Source: Maylandia zebra (taxonomy: Eukaryota > Chordata > Actinopteri > Cichliformes > Cichlidae). From it: a stretch of 64,000 nt of DNA. Under the pieces are notes generated by a model, which was given only the letters and a program-made list of their open reading frames with translations, made no database searches and had not been told where the DNA came from. Position 1 is the stretch's first letter. Every line of letters begins with the position of its first letter. A program made the position numbers and the translations under genes. The stretch spans positions 40,013,123 to 40,077,122 of the forward strand of contig NC_135172.1 in NCBI RefSeq assembly GCF_041146795.1, read 5' to 3'. Below are positions 10,289 through 22,379 of the stretch, piece after piece.

Positions 10289-10708
10289 TGGAATTATTTT
10301 GGTTTTCATGTGGCGTATGACCCTGAAGGTAAGCGAGTCATGGACTAAAGTAAAACAGTATGTTGGATGTGCCACACAATGCTCAATTACATGGGTGGGA
10401 ACTAGTGTGTTAGCGCAGTTAGCTCGTTAAGGTGTTGGCCGTCTAGCCCCATGCACGGGGCGATCGGCGGTAGCTCGTTAATGGAGATTTGCCGTGTTGT
10501 GGCGTTAAGGTCATTTCAACGAGATTAACCTGAAAGCTCTAGCGGGAACACAACGAATATGACTGCACATTTACGCCGACATCATCCTAGTGCAAAGACA
10601 AAAACAACAAGCATGCTACTAACTTTAGCCGAGTCATTTAGACAGCTGTTAGCACATGATTCTCCTTATGCTGCTGAGAATATAGCCCAGAAGAAGCGGA
10701 TAGTATAG
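10289..10708 (+). pseudogene. hAT transposase BED zinc-finger exon remnant
   Basis: A plus-strand frame reads WNYFGFHVAYDPEGKRVMD, a stop, then SKTVCWMCHTMLNYMGGN. After about 140 bases of interrupting sequence it resumes as MTAHLRRHHPSAK and on to a stop at 10708. The aromatic W-YF, the CWMC pair and the later HLRRHH make a BED-type zinc finger, the DNA-binding N-terminus of ZBED1-like hAT transposases. The in-frame stop and the interruption make it non-functional. The catalytic and dimerisation regions are missing. Confidence 0.75.
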
Positions 10709-11599
10709 CTTTTATTTTGGAAAGAGACATTTCTCTGTAATAAACTCTCTTTTCCAAAGATGAGTGATTCCTCAATCAGATACAGGGCTCGCAATATCGC
10801 TAGCCCGACGTCCCGGAGCTAGCGATTTTTCCAGTCGGGCTATTGTAGGAAGAAAAATATATGTCAATGCTTTTGCATTCTTTCGGAAATGTAGCTGGGT
10901 AATTATGTCATTGGCATCGGTGAGCCACTGTCAATATGTGACATATTGAAGTCGCGTTTGAATTTGCGCTTGTTTTTTTGCTTTCACTTTGCAATCGTGC
11001 GAACTGTGTATAGAGAGCGACAGCACTGATCTGTGAGTGATGATAATTTGTGCACCAATTCCTCTGACATCGTCTTATTAATCGTTAGCTTACTATGCAA
11101 ACATGACAAGTGAAATCTCCCGCAGCTTAAACATGTGAGAGGTTGATCGCGCAGAGAATCGCTGAGCTTATGTGAGTGAGTGTGTAAAAGCATTTCAGTT
11201 CTGCTGAGCCAAATAAGACAGGTCAGGGTGAAGAAGTGACAGCCAAAGAAAAGCTTACCACAAAACGGAGAAGTTATGACAAATCAGACTATAAGGCAAA
11301 AAGAAAGTGCAGCTTTATGGTTTCATGGACAAAAGAATTTCTGTGGCTGCAATATGACGAGCTAAATAACCAGGGCTGCACATAAGTGGTCCGCAGGTGC
11401 GCATTCGCTGTCAAAATAAAAAACACGCACAAGGGTTAGGGTTAAATTTAAAAACTGTACTTTTGAGTTAAAATATATATTTATAATTTTAATAAATGAC
11501 AAATTAAAAAGGCATGAACATTTTTTTGTATCGAAAAAATATCGAACCGTGACACCAAAGTATCGAACCGAACCGTGAATTTTGTGTATCGTTGCACCC

Positions 11600-11602
<3 letters not shown>

Positions 11603-11656
<54 letters not shown>
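11603..11656. repeat. (TA)n microsatellite, right part
   Basis: Continuation of the TA repeat split by the hAT element at 10014-11602. Confidence 0.95.
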
Positions 11657-11658
<2 letters not shown>

Positions 11659-14600
11659 TAACAATGTCTTTTTGATTGGGGCTTCTGATCACATGTAGAA
11701 ATTAACAAAACTGTAATGGACTATCACTGAAGTGTAATTATGTACAGCAAAGGTGTCAAACTAAATTCAGCCTACTAACCTAGAAATAAAGAAAATACCT
11801 CAAAATTTCACATAAAAAATAATGATAATGACTCTTTTCAGAGTAAGTTTCCATAAAAACAAATGTCCTGTTCAATATATTTATCAGTTTGTCCTGTCCT
11901 GTCTTTTAATAGCAGCTCCTTACTGTAAGTGACCTCATGTGTGCTTGGTGATCAGACATCACGGTGATTTAAATAAAATAAAACCAGGGTAAACACAAGG
12001 AGAGTGAGAGAAAGAAAAACAAGCAGTGACACATGTCACGGCTCCGGGCACTGGAGTTACAGTTTATGCTTTTATTTCCGCTCAGTTAGATGATTGAAGT
12101 GGTGTTTTAACAGGAATCTATTAGAGATCAATAGACTATGAACTGTTCCTTTAATTGTGATCACTTTTTGGTCATATGTAGTTATCTTGCATAGCACATT
12201 TGTAATGTTATCTCTATTTTTGTGTAACATTTATTGAGGGAAGCATCTTATCACATTATGATTGTAACCTTGGATCAGTAAAGCCTGGCCTGCAGCCCTC
12301 TTAGTGATTCTTCAGTCAATATTTAGTAATGACTCAAACAAAATTCCCTCACAGATGCAAATTTTGGTGACTGTGCACAGGTGACGTGAAACAAATGCAA
12401 ACATAGAACATCATATCTACCGGGGGATGATGAAATAAACAAAATATATTTTTTTAAAAATCAACCAAATTTGAATTTATAACAAATCTTTTTGAAAAAC
12501 ATCTCTTAAAAATCACATAACAAGCAAAAAGTTCCCAAACTCTGTACTCTTTTCAAATTTTCTGCATGTTTTGCTGTCGAGCTCCTCTTTGATCTACAGT
12601 TCACATTGTTTCTCATTTGAACTGTGCTTTGGACAAAAGCTAAACCTAAATGAATAAATATAACCAGAGGCCACTCATTTAAATAGAGGTAATGGTTAAG
12701 ATGTTAAATTGCCCTCTAAATAGTTGTTACATTAAATAAGACTTAGTATCTTGGAGCTTTGATCTTTATTATGTACGGCATGATCCTTTATTTATATCTG
12801 AATGCCTGAGTTATATGTTATAATTGTATCTGTGATATTTTTTACTTTATACTTTCATCATATTTCCTTTTGAGTTTTAACTTGTGGCTTGATCACATAT
12901 TTATCACCTAATTTGCAAAACCGTCTGAAGCTGTAGCTCTGTGTTGCATTGTGCACATACTTTGCCTCCTGTTACAACATAGATGAAATGTGATGTAGTC
13001 TTCCTGCAGTGCACAAATAAGTGTCTGTTACACTGTTTCTATAGAACAAGACTGGGCATGCAGCCTTGTTCTCAATCTTTAAATGACTGACTGCTGAACA
13101 CAGATAGGCATCTTGAGGAGCGGGGACGTGGGAGGAGGAGCTCCCCAATCACCTTTTTGCTCATCCTTGTGCTTCTTGCTCTTTTTCTGACACAAATCTG
13201 TCTGGATGTCATCAGAGGCTCATCAAACCATCCCTGACTTTTATTTTTATTTTCATTTGTGTTGCTGTCCTTCGTCTTCCTTCTGAAACGTTACTGTTCT
13301 CCAAGTTTAAGGACCTACAGAGTGGTTACAAGGGAGGTTAAACACATACACATGCAGACTGCCTAAAAACCACCAGATAGTTCCTGCTTTGGAAATTGGC
13401 CTATTGCTTCTGCCCAGCATTTCCTTCAGTGTGGAAAGCAAGGAAGACAGACAGCCACAAAAGAAACCTGAACGAGCATTTAGTGCAACAAGTGTGGGAG
13501 ATCTGAAGAGGACAATATTTAAGTAAAAACATGAGGAAAAGGGTTTAGAGACATAGTTTGTCCAAGGAGGAGACACAAAGCCCTTTGGTATTGCATCAGG
13601 AGTGGCATCCAAAGTAAAATTCAACCTTTTTTAAGGTGACATTCAGACAAGGCTCACTCTTACGTTAATGGTCCTCAAGACTTCAATCATACCCACAGTG
13701 CTGATGGAAAAAATCGACAGTACTCAATAATGTTTACTATGCCCAAGACTTGATAAAGCGTAAAAAGTATAAAGTTTTCTTATCATCATGGAGACAGTTT
13801 ATTAGTAGTGATTAATGAAGTTAGTGCTGCATGTGTAAACAAAGGCAACACTTACTTTAAATAAGTTCAATGATGGATTTTGCTGCTATGCTTTGCTATG
13901 ATGTTGTAAATGTGTAATAAATTCCTACATGCAACAAGCTAACTTTTCCACGGCTTACCAGTATTGCTGTTGGGTCTTTACCATGTAAAGCTCTATCTTT
14001 GACATGTCTGTAAGGGGTGTGAAATTGGAGAGCAACATGAATGAGTTCAAGGTCAACATGTACATGAAAGGTGCTTGGTGATAGGGAGAAGGCTGTGTGT
14101 GTGCCTCTGGCAAGTAAAGGCACGCTAACTATCTTTTAGACTCACTGTGATGTTGGTGGATCAGTGTTAGTGCTGAAAAATGGGAAATGGGGATCTTCTG
14201 ACTGTTTTGTGTGCAGAAGGTGAAAGCCAGTTTAACATTTATAAAGGAGAAGCTCTGAAGCCTTGAGAGACATTTTTTAAAGATAGGGTGAGAACCTCTG
14301 ATATGCTGTTGTTTCCTGAAACCTAAATCCTTTTTCTTAACTGCTTACCCATTTCAGTGTTGCAGGAGGTCTGGAGCCTAAAACCAAAAAGGTCAAAAGT
14401 CATGTACCTTAATGTTAATGTTCAAACTGATTCTCTCATTATTCAGGTCATGCACCTCACAGCTGGGCTAGAGGCTTGTGTCTGCAAGCAGGTCACTCTC
14501 AACTGTCCATGAATGGTGGACTTACCCAGTGTGAATGGTGAGGCAACTGAAACTGAAGGAAACTGTACACTCATATTTGCCAATGAGAACGTTTACCCTC

Positions 14601-15504
14601 CTTTATTACAGCTCTAATGGGGGTCGTAATCTGTAGAAAACCTAATGCATAGAACGAGGAAGCCATGGGCCATTTTCCCACAGATCTCTGTAGAATGGTC
14701 ATTATAACAGGAGTCGCCCCTGCTGGATATTAAAGGAATGCATATATAAGGCACTTTGGTGTTGCATTTACTGCATTGCTCATTTGTAGGTACAGTTTAT
14801 ATATGCATACATGATTTTGCATTTAAATCATTAAATCACAGTTTGCACAAAGGTTGACAGCCTTGACTTAGCCCTAGAAACACTTCAGTCTGTCCCCTAA
14901 TAGTTTAGGTATTTACTCACTGTCAACAGCAGGTAAGCTAGCAGCTGTTTGCTCGCCATTACTGCGACTCAAAAATTTAATTCTATCTCTTTTGTCTGCA
15001 GAAAGTTCCAGTCCTACGGAAAACTACCTGAAGGTTGCTGCAATACAGAAGACTGTGTACCCCAGGGAGCCCAACTCCAAATTCATACTAATGGCTCTAA
15101 GTTCTCACCTGATGAAACAATAGAAAGGATTTTAATATTCAACCACATCAAACTTGTACTCCCTGCTGTTTCCATATCAACCAGACACAGATTCATTTCA
15201 CACCATTAGCGCCCTGACAACACAGCAAGGATCATGTTTATTTAACACAATGGAGCCATCATACTCGGGGTTGCGGGGGTGAGCTTGGGGGAGTGGCAAT
15301 TTTTCCCCCTATCCCCCCTCCCCACAGTGAATCGCCACCGTATCATGGTGGAGGGATTTACATGTCCATGTGATGTGGGAGCTGTGTTGTCTGAGCCAAT
15401 AGGGCCTGCCAGATTCTCCTGACACAGATTATTCTCGGGGGAGGAAACAGACATGAAATTTAAAAATTTAAAAAACTAATGAAGTAGAAAGTTTTGGTGC
15501 TGGA
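11657..15504. other. Stretch without recognised gene
   Basis: About 3.8 kb with only short, unconvincing open frames. No conserved exon, RNA gene or element boundary could be supported. 15250-15450 is locally C/G-rich but matches no RNA gene I know. Confidence 0.35.
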
Positions 15505-16331
15505 TAGGGATGGGTATCGTTTAGGTTTTATCCGATACTGGTGCCAAACCGGTACTTTTGAAACGGTGCCGGTGCTTAAATGGTGCTCGAACTGGTGCTT
15601 AAACAATGGAAAACACAAACTTTATCCTAAAACCTCTCATGTTTAGCTGTTTTTTTTCTAACAATGTTAGCCTTTTCTGCAGCTATAGGGCATATATCGT
15701 ATCACTCTATCAAACAAGAAGACAGCTGCATGTAACTACGACGGTGTTTGCTAGTTCACCTTACATGCGTTAATTTAATAACTGCTGCTGCTGCTGCCGT
15801 CATCATCCGTCATCATTTCTGCTACACTGGCAGGGCTAGGGGCCAGGACTCTACTCTTCGGGTTCTTGGGGGATGTTGCTAACTCCGGGTATGATAACAG
15901 GCACCACACCCGCAGTAGATGTGCTCAGTGCTCGGTCTTGCAGCAAGCTATCAAATACAGTACATTTCTCAGCTTTTAAAAAAACGCTATGCGTTGCCAG
16001 GTGTTTCATCAGATTCGAGGAGTTACCTCCTTTGCACAGTATCACCTTAAAGCACTTGTTGCAGGCTGCTGAATTTGCATCTTTTGCTGTGAAGTACAGC
16101 TAGACTTTTGACCACTTCGCCTTGGGCATTTTTAATCTGTAGCTCTGCTCTAAAAGAACGTACATACCTGGGCCCGCCTACTACACTTGCAAAGGTAAAA
16201 TGATTGGCTAGAATCCAAAGTGAATCTCAGGGAAAAAAAAGCACCAAAATGTGCGCTGCTTTTCGGTCTGGTTACTACCGTTTATGTCAGAACCGTGCCA
16301 TAATGGCACCGGATACCGGTACCCATCCCTA
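15505..16331. mobile_element. hAT-type element with 8-bp target duplication
   Basis: Begins TAGGGATGGGTATCG and ends with GGTACCCATCCCTA, its imperfect inverted complement. It is flanked by the 8-bp direct repeat GTGCTGGA at 15497-15504 and 16332-16339. Subterminal ACCGG/CCGGT motifs recur at both ends. 827 bp, non-autonomous, carrying a relic BED-finger exon on the minus strand. Confidence 0.9.
15851..16130 (-). pseudogene. hAT transposase BED zinc-finger exon remnant
   Basis: Minus-strand frame with LYFTAKDANSAACNKC, then GGNSSNLMKHLATH, continuing to a stop at 15851. The spaced C-x2-C and H-x4-H pairs are a BED zinc finger. Upstream in the same frame a TAG stands just before LYFT, where a tryptophan would be usual, so the exon is broken. 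No catalytic domain follows within the element. Confidence 0.75.
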
Positions 16332-16339
16332 GTGCTGGA

Positions 16340-17687
16340 TACCCTTACTGGAAAGTGACAACCCCAGATCCAGTCTCAAGGGAAGCTTGAAAGCAAGCGG
16401 AGGTCAGGCCTTGACCAAAAAAAATATCTCATAATCTCATCTGGCCTGGGAATCCCGAAGGAGGAACTGGAAAAGGACATCTGTTAGATCATAGATGGAT
16501 GGACGATCACTTCAGGCCCACAGAAGTGAAGATCTATAAATTAAAGGTTAAGAGAGTGAGTGTATACCAATACTGTGATTTTACACTCTACAAAAAATGG
16601 ATTTGTAACTGAGCAGAAGGTGGTGTATGCACTCCAGAGCACGAGTATTACCATGTCCAGCTGTGGTCTGAGATGGCAGAGTTAGGTGCTAAAGACTCCA
16701 GGACAGGACAACAGCACCCTGTGTTATACCTGCCAGTAGGAAAACACAGGACAAGAAGAGCTGTGGCTACCTGGTTAGCAAGAACTGAATATTAAAAATA
16801 AATGCAAAGTTTTGGTGTGAACTATAGCAGCCTGTGTTTGAGTCTGCCTCAGGACATTTGCTGTGTCATTCATCCACTCTGGCTCTCTACCCCCACCCTC
16901 ATATCTGTTCTACACTATCATGTTAAATAAGGGCCTAAAAAGCAGAAAATAAATCTTACAAAATAAAATTCGAGCAACAGATCTGTGGATTCTGGATCTC
17001 GATTATGAATGAAAAGGGTTTAAATGAGTCTGAAGTGCAAAGTCTTTGTGATCAGAAACAGTGTATTAAGTTTCCTTCACAATAATCTACAAACTATGTG
17101 TATATTACTGCTGCATGTCATATTTAAGTGGTGGGTGCATACAGTGTTCTCTCCGTCTCTTTCCTTCCTTGAGCCAGGGGAAAATTTTAATTTGCCCTGT
17201 GGGGGATCAGTCAAGTCTGATCTAAACCGGCATGTAAGGCAGTATCAAGGCATGGTGACTGTGCATTTGCATGCAGCGACACATTCAAAGAGTTACTGAA
17301 CTTCCAGGATGGAAGGGGGAAGACTCGTAAAGGCACAGTGTCACCGCAGACATGTACAGCTGGTCTTTGTTGATTTGAATCCAAGAGTGACAAAGCAAAG
17401 AAGGACAAAAAACGTAGTTTTACTGAAACGTCCTGTAGTAAAAAATGAGATTTCTTTTTTCGCTTCCTCAATGAGGAAGGTTTTTTTTTTCTCTTTTCAT
17501 TGGGTGTGAAAAAATGATGCTATTTTGTAGTTTAACAATCTATGCTCATACAGACATCTGAATTAGGCTGTAATGGCACAGTTGTGATTTTAAAAAGTTC
17601 ATATTCATGTGAGGGAGGTTTCCACATAATATATTTGTTTACTCTGGAGAACGATGACTAGCTGCCATCACCCTTTCTGCAGAGTTC
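16340..17687. other. Stretch without recognised gene
   Basis: No exon, RNA gene or defined repeat boundary seen; the open frames present are short and unlike known proteins. Confidence 0.35.
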
Positions 17688-17695
17688 CTGTAAAA

Positions 17696-17922
17696 CAGGG
17701 GTGGGGAACTCCAGGCCTTAAGGGCCGGTGTCCTGCAAGTTTTAGATCTCACCCTGGGTCAACACATCTGAATCAAACAGTTAGTTCATTACCAGGCCTC
17801 TGGAGAACTTTAAGACATGTTGAGGACGTAATTTAGCCATTTGAGTCAGCTGTGTTGGATCGAGGACACATCTAAAACCTGCAGGACACCGGCCCTTGAG
17901 GCCTGGAGTTCCACCACCCCTG
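17696..17922. mobile_element. hAT-type MITE with 8-bp target duplication
   Basis: A 227-bp element starting CAGGGGTGGGGAACTCCAGG and ending with CCTGGAGTTCCACCACCCCTG-type inverted sequence. It is flanked by the direct repeat CTGTAAAA at 17688-17695 and 17923-17930. The long inverted repeats (GGGCCGGTGTCCTGCA near each end) could fold into one hairpin. Confidence 0.92.
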
Positions 17923-18326
17923 CTGTAAAACATGACAAGAATCCAGACATATATCAGGTTTATTGAATGTGAAATCGTTTCTGCTTCCACCACTGATGTG
18001 AGAATATGTGAAAGCAGTCTGAAAACACACCAGCATTTTTTTTTTACTAATTACTTGATAAACTAAAACATATGGGACAGAACAAGCACTACTTTATAAA
18101 AGTACTGGGCACACATTAGCACACCAATGAAACCAAAGAGAGAGGGAAAAACAGCACACAGACAGAGGTTATATTTGTCTTCATGTTGAAGGACAGAGAG
18201 GATCCTGGTACTGCATCCATCAGGCTGGGTGCACAGCTGCCTTGGCTGCAGGTAGGTGGCAGACAGATACAGTTAGAGACAGAAAAGGAGAAGTGGATGG
18301 GAGATGATAAAGTTTTTGAGAAGGGT

Positions 18327-18388
18327 TGGGGGGGGGGGGGGGTAGTCAGTGAGGGGTAAAGGGGTGTGTGTGTGTGTGTGTGGGGGGG
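18327..18388. repeat. Poly-G run and (GT)n
   Basis: A run of about 16 G (18327-18342) and a GT repeat (18364-18382) followed by more G. Simple repeat upstream of the possible noncoding exon. Confidence 0.9.
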
Positions 18389-18599
18389 TTAATAAGCCAT
18401 AATGAGCATCTGGATGTGGCAGTGCCAACCCACACCCAAAACCATCCTCATGTGGGCCAAAGCTAAGGAGGGGTCTGCTCTGCCCCTAGATTCTGAGCAC
18501 TACTAATTGGCTGCAGACAGAACCAGGGGGCCAAGTCGCCAATCAGGTAGCACTAGCGGCAGCTTCCCTCTCCTGTGTGTTGTGCCTAACCCCTCCCAC

Positions 18600-18900
18600 C
18601 CCGTGAGCTTTAAAATCAGGGGAAGTCTGGCTGCTGATTCTAGACTTCCATCCTTCTGCGGTGGCCCTAGCCTCTCTTTGAACATCATCTCTGACTCACC
18701 TCTTTCTTCTCAGCTTCTTTTTTTCAGATAGATTTTTGTTTACTTTCATTTAAAAGAACTTTCGTTACATTTTCTGGTAGTCTCTCATTCCCTCAGCACT
18801 GTGGACTAGTGTCATCCTGGACTGAGTTTAACACCTGGTCTGTGAGAAACGCCTCTGTTCCCTCTTCATCACTATAACTGAGTCGTACTGTGCACTTCAG
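18600..18900 (+). promoter_or_regulatory. Possible noncoding first exon / promoter region of the choline-transporter-like gene
   Basis: The coding start at 24829 is preceded by a splice acceptor (CTCTACAG at 24802-24809), so an upstream untranslated exon must exist. A strong donor, CAG followed by GTATGT, lies at 18898-18906, and the preceding 300 bases are more complex than their surroundings, with a TTTAAAAT stretch at 18609. This is a guess: another donor-like ATG-GTGAGA at about 24316 is an alternative. Confidence 0.3.
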
Positions 18901-18906
18901 GTATGT

Positions 18907-20335
18907 ATTCAGTCACTGAATATGCTCGCATGTGTATTTGTTTTTCTTTGCCACCTTGTGTTACTTTCTAAAGACTTTTTGACATCACCTAAAATTCCAC
19001 ATGTTATTGTGTCCGTGTCCAGTCCGCGTGCAGACTGTTTGTAAAGTTGTTCAAACTCAGTCAAGTTGGGACACACTTAGTGGAGTGCATGCCGGTGCCT
19101 AGAAATAGCACCGAGGACCTCCGCTGCAGAGCCAAATTGGCTCTCTGGTTTGTTTTGTGTGACTGATGAAGCATATCTCAAAGCTGCAATTTTCTAGTGT
19201 ATTTGATCGCGAAACAGAGAAGTGGCAGAAACTGGAACGATGCCGGGTTCTAGTGTCGTGTCAGAGTGTGATGACTTTGAATTAATTTTTAATGCTGATG
19301 TGGTGTTTCATAGAAGAAAGTGTTATGGGGATTTATACTGTAATAACGATGTATGTGGGCTGCTTTAATAGGCAGTCCGCATTACGTGCAATTTTACTTA
19401 TTTGGTCTTCCCTGTCTTCTCTTCCTCTAAGCCTTTAATCATCCAAGTTGTTCCTAATTATCTCAGTCAAAGTTGTCCTCGCTGGATTGACTCTTGAGCC
19501 TCATGCCACGTCTGTGTTCTGATATTACTTTGCAGCTGCATTCTAAGCGCTGTATCCGCCTTTAAGATAAATAATTTTACGCCGGTAATATCCGTAAGCA
19601 CGCTCTCGCTCAGCATCACAAAGTCACACGGGGGTGGGGACGTAGGAGCGAAAGGCTGCAAACCCAGAGCGCGCTGGAGAGCCAGTGTGACGGAAAAGTA
19701 CTGAGAGGCTGACAAATTAGATGCGTGTATTGGTGTCTGCCATGGGGACGGAAGGCGGAGGCATGCGAAAAATGCCACTGTGACAGGCGTCTGCACATGA
19801 GAATGTAAAACAATGTTGGACCAAAAAAAAACCCCAAACAAAACATAAAAACAGAAAGAAAAAAAGGCAGCAACAGGTCTGCTCTCTGTCAGCTGAACCC
19901 GCTGCATTTAGCTCACGGCAAAGCGCTGATGTATCGTGAGATGCCCGACCTGCAGTAAATCTGCTGTGAGTGTTAAATGTTTGTTGTTGTTGTTTTCTGC
20001 TGTGTGACAACTAAATTTAAAAAGTTGTGTCATTTTAATTTAGTTGAAATAACACATAAAATAACGTTGAACGGAAATTTGTGTTTTTAAAACGCTGTTC
20101 AGCAGCACAGAGGTTCATCTGTTTAACGCTTCTTTCTGTATTTCTGTAAGCTGACACTAATCAAATGGGAATTTTTGGTGACTTGTAAGTGGATTTCTTT
20201 TCTGCTTTTGGTTTGCACCATAAAGAAGAGAAAACACGACTACAAAGTACATCCAACTTTGAAGATGTGATTGTGTTGTATGTAAACTAATAACAGATTA
20301 ATGTGTGTATAGATACACTGCACTGACAGCTACAG
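18907..20335. other. Stretch without recognised gene
   Basis: Presumably upstream or first-intron sequence of the downstream gene. 19550-19930 is less AT-rich but holds no recognisable exon. Confidence 0.3.
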
Positions 20336-20339
20336 GCCC

Positions 20340-20340
<1 letters not shown>

Positions 20341-20372
<32 letters not shown>

Positions 20373-20430
20373 ATTTTATTTATAGGCGCCTTTCAGACCC
20401 TCAAGGTCACCTTACAGTAACACTCATGTC
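20341..20430. repeat. (AAT)n microsatellite with L2-like 3' tail fragment
   Basis: Ten AAT units (20341-20370) abut ATTTTATTTATAGGCGCC and a CAAGGTCACCTTACAG stretch, like the 3' ends of fish L2-type LINEs/SINEs. Confidence 0.6.
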
Positions 20431-20747
20431 TGCGCTGTATTCACACTTAGACCAGGTAGCAACAGTAATGGAAAATTACCAGTGATGAGTCGGCAGCCTG
20501 CTGACGTGACATTTATAGCAGAAGGGCTCGATGCCGATATAAAATGATGAATACCGTTCATTGTGTGAAAAGGGTCATTAGAGTGGTTTCTCAATGAGGC
20601 ATGAAAGTAATAGGCTTCTCTATAGACCTTGCCTTGAAAGTATTCAAGCCAATGATAAATGAATGTTTAGCCTATGTAATACGATAATAGTGACAGAGAG
20701 ACCAGTTTGCAGTCTGAAGGATTTAATATTTAATTTTTATTTTTCTA

Positions 20748-21012
20748 AGTTCATCCATCCATTCTCTTCCGCTTATCCTTTTCAGGGTGGCAGGGAGTGA
20801 GAGGCAGGGTGCACCCTGGACAGATCACCAGTCTGCCACATTAAAAAAAACAACCATTCACACTCATGGGCAATTTAGTCCCCACTATGGGAGGAAGCAG
20901 TAGTACCGGGAGAGAACCCACACAAACACGAGGAGAACACAAAGTCCACACAGAAAGTCCCTGGCCTGATGGTGGAATTGAACTCAGGACCTTCTGGCTG
21001 TGGGGCAACAAT
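20748..21012. mobile_element. RTE/Expander-type LINE 3' fragment
   Basis: Contains CATCCATCCATTCTCTTCCG, then ACTCATGGGCAATTTAG, then GAGAGAACCCACACAAACAC, then a CAGGACCTTCTGGCTG block. This order is typical of a very common fish repeat that I recall as an RTE-clade LINE 3' region. Truncated and diverged. Confidence 0.6.
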
Positions 21013-22377
21013 GCTAATTTCCTGGTTCTAGTAATCGTTGGAGGTGGTACCGCTTTTTTTTTTCTTTATCTGCACCAGAGGATCTAAGGACCAATGTGGT
21101 TCCTAAAAGTTTTAGAGGTTTTTACTTTATCTTCTGCAGAGTAGGTACTCTAAAGTCCAGGCTTTCGTGAGCTTGGACTTCAGTGCAAGGAAATGCAACA
21201 ATTCCCTACAGCTTGTTTGAAGGGAATTGCTGTGGTTGGAATAGTTTTGCATTTCCAACTATTAGACAGCTATTACTTCACTCCAGAGCTCCTGGAAGAT
21301 GTACAAATAGGAATAAGTAGTCCCTCTTTGCACCAAAAGTGGCGCATTGCACTTAAACCATGCTCCAAGTCCACTGCTTAAGCAAAGCGGACTGGGAACA
21401 CATGTCAAGTTAATGTGAAGTTAAATTAAGCCAGCAAATGAATTGCAGACCAACAGTATCTATTGGTCCATGTATGGATACAGACCCTAAACATGCAAGT
21501 AGCATCCGACATATGGGCAGTGGATGCTGCTCAGCAGCTATTATTAGAGCTTTAGTTACATATTATGACAGCAAAATGAAAGAAATGCATGTGACTGTGT
21601 GCTGCGTAAGCTGACCTGTCAGGAGTTATTAAAAGAAAGCCAGCTGGTTTTTTGTTGCCTCTTACTTAATAGAGTTTAGTTGCCTGGTTGGGAGTTGCCT
21701 ACAGCACACATATCTTGGCATCCTTTCAGTTGGACATCATTTTAGTGTGATCCAGGATCAAATACGAGCTAAAGTCAGCTGGTGTTGTGTCCATGCTTTC
21801 AACAGTGAACAAAAAAAAGGAAACAGAGTGAATTATGTCAATGTGAAAAGTGTAAATATGTGAAATAATGAATTTTTGCTTTTGCATTTGGACCAGAGAG
21901 GTCTGTAACATGAGAGTGGCCGGTCTTGCTAAGAAAAGGCAGACGATCCACGTCACTGGCCAAGTCCGTAGGGGCACGATATTCAGAGGGTAACGAAAGT
22001 CTGTGTAGTAAGCAAGGCAGACATACTGGGATGCTTTTCAACTCTAAAGTAGGTCAGTAAACATATATTCGGAAAGAGGGACTCCAAACCTCTAACCGGT
22101 CTGTGAAATGTCTTGCATGCTCTGATTGAGAGGAAAAGAGCCGGTTGAGAAAATAGTCTGGTCAGTTAAAATTGGCTTTTTAAGGAAAAGGATTAACTAG
22201 TATAAATCTTCCCAAATTCCATTTCACCCAATATGAAAACAGTCATATAAAACCCCATACATGTCCAAGGACAGAATTCAAAGCAAATTGAGATGCTGCT
22301 CAGTACCTACAAACAAACTTCACTAGTTATGGTGCAGATGTTTTAGGTTTATTGCATGCTGAATGTTAGTCATACAA
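21013..22377. other. Stretch without recognised gene
   Basis: No exon, RNA gene or defined element seen. Confidence 0.35.
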
Positions 22378-22379
22378 TA

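Noticed and set aside
15242-15454. Possible snRNA-like gene in a C/G-rich patch
   Set aside because: Compared by eye with U1 and U4 features; no conserved core or Sm site was found.
19467-20010. Overlapping minus-strand frames of 85-146 codons
   Set aside because: No recognisable domain, no splice-site support, and overlapping frames of similar length; likely chance.
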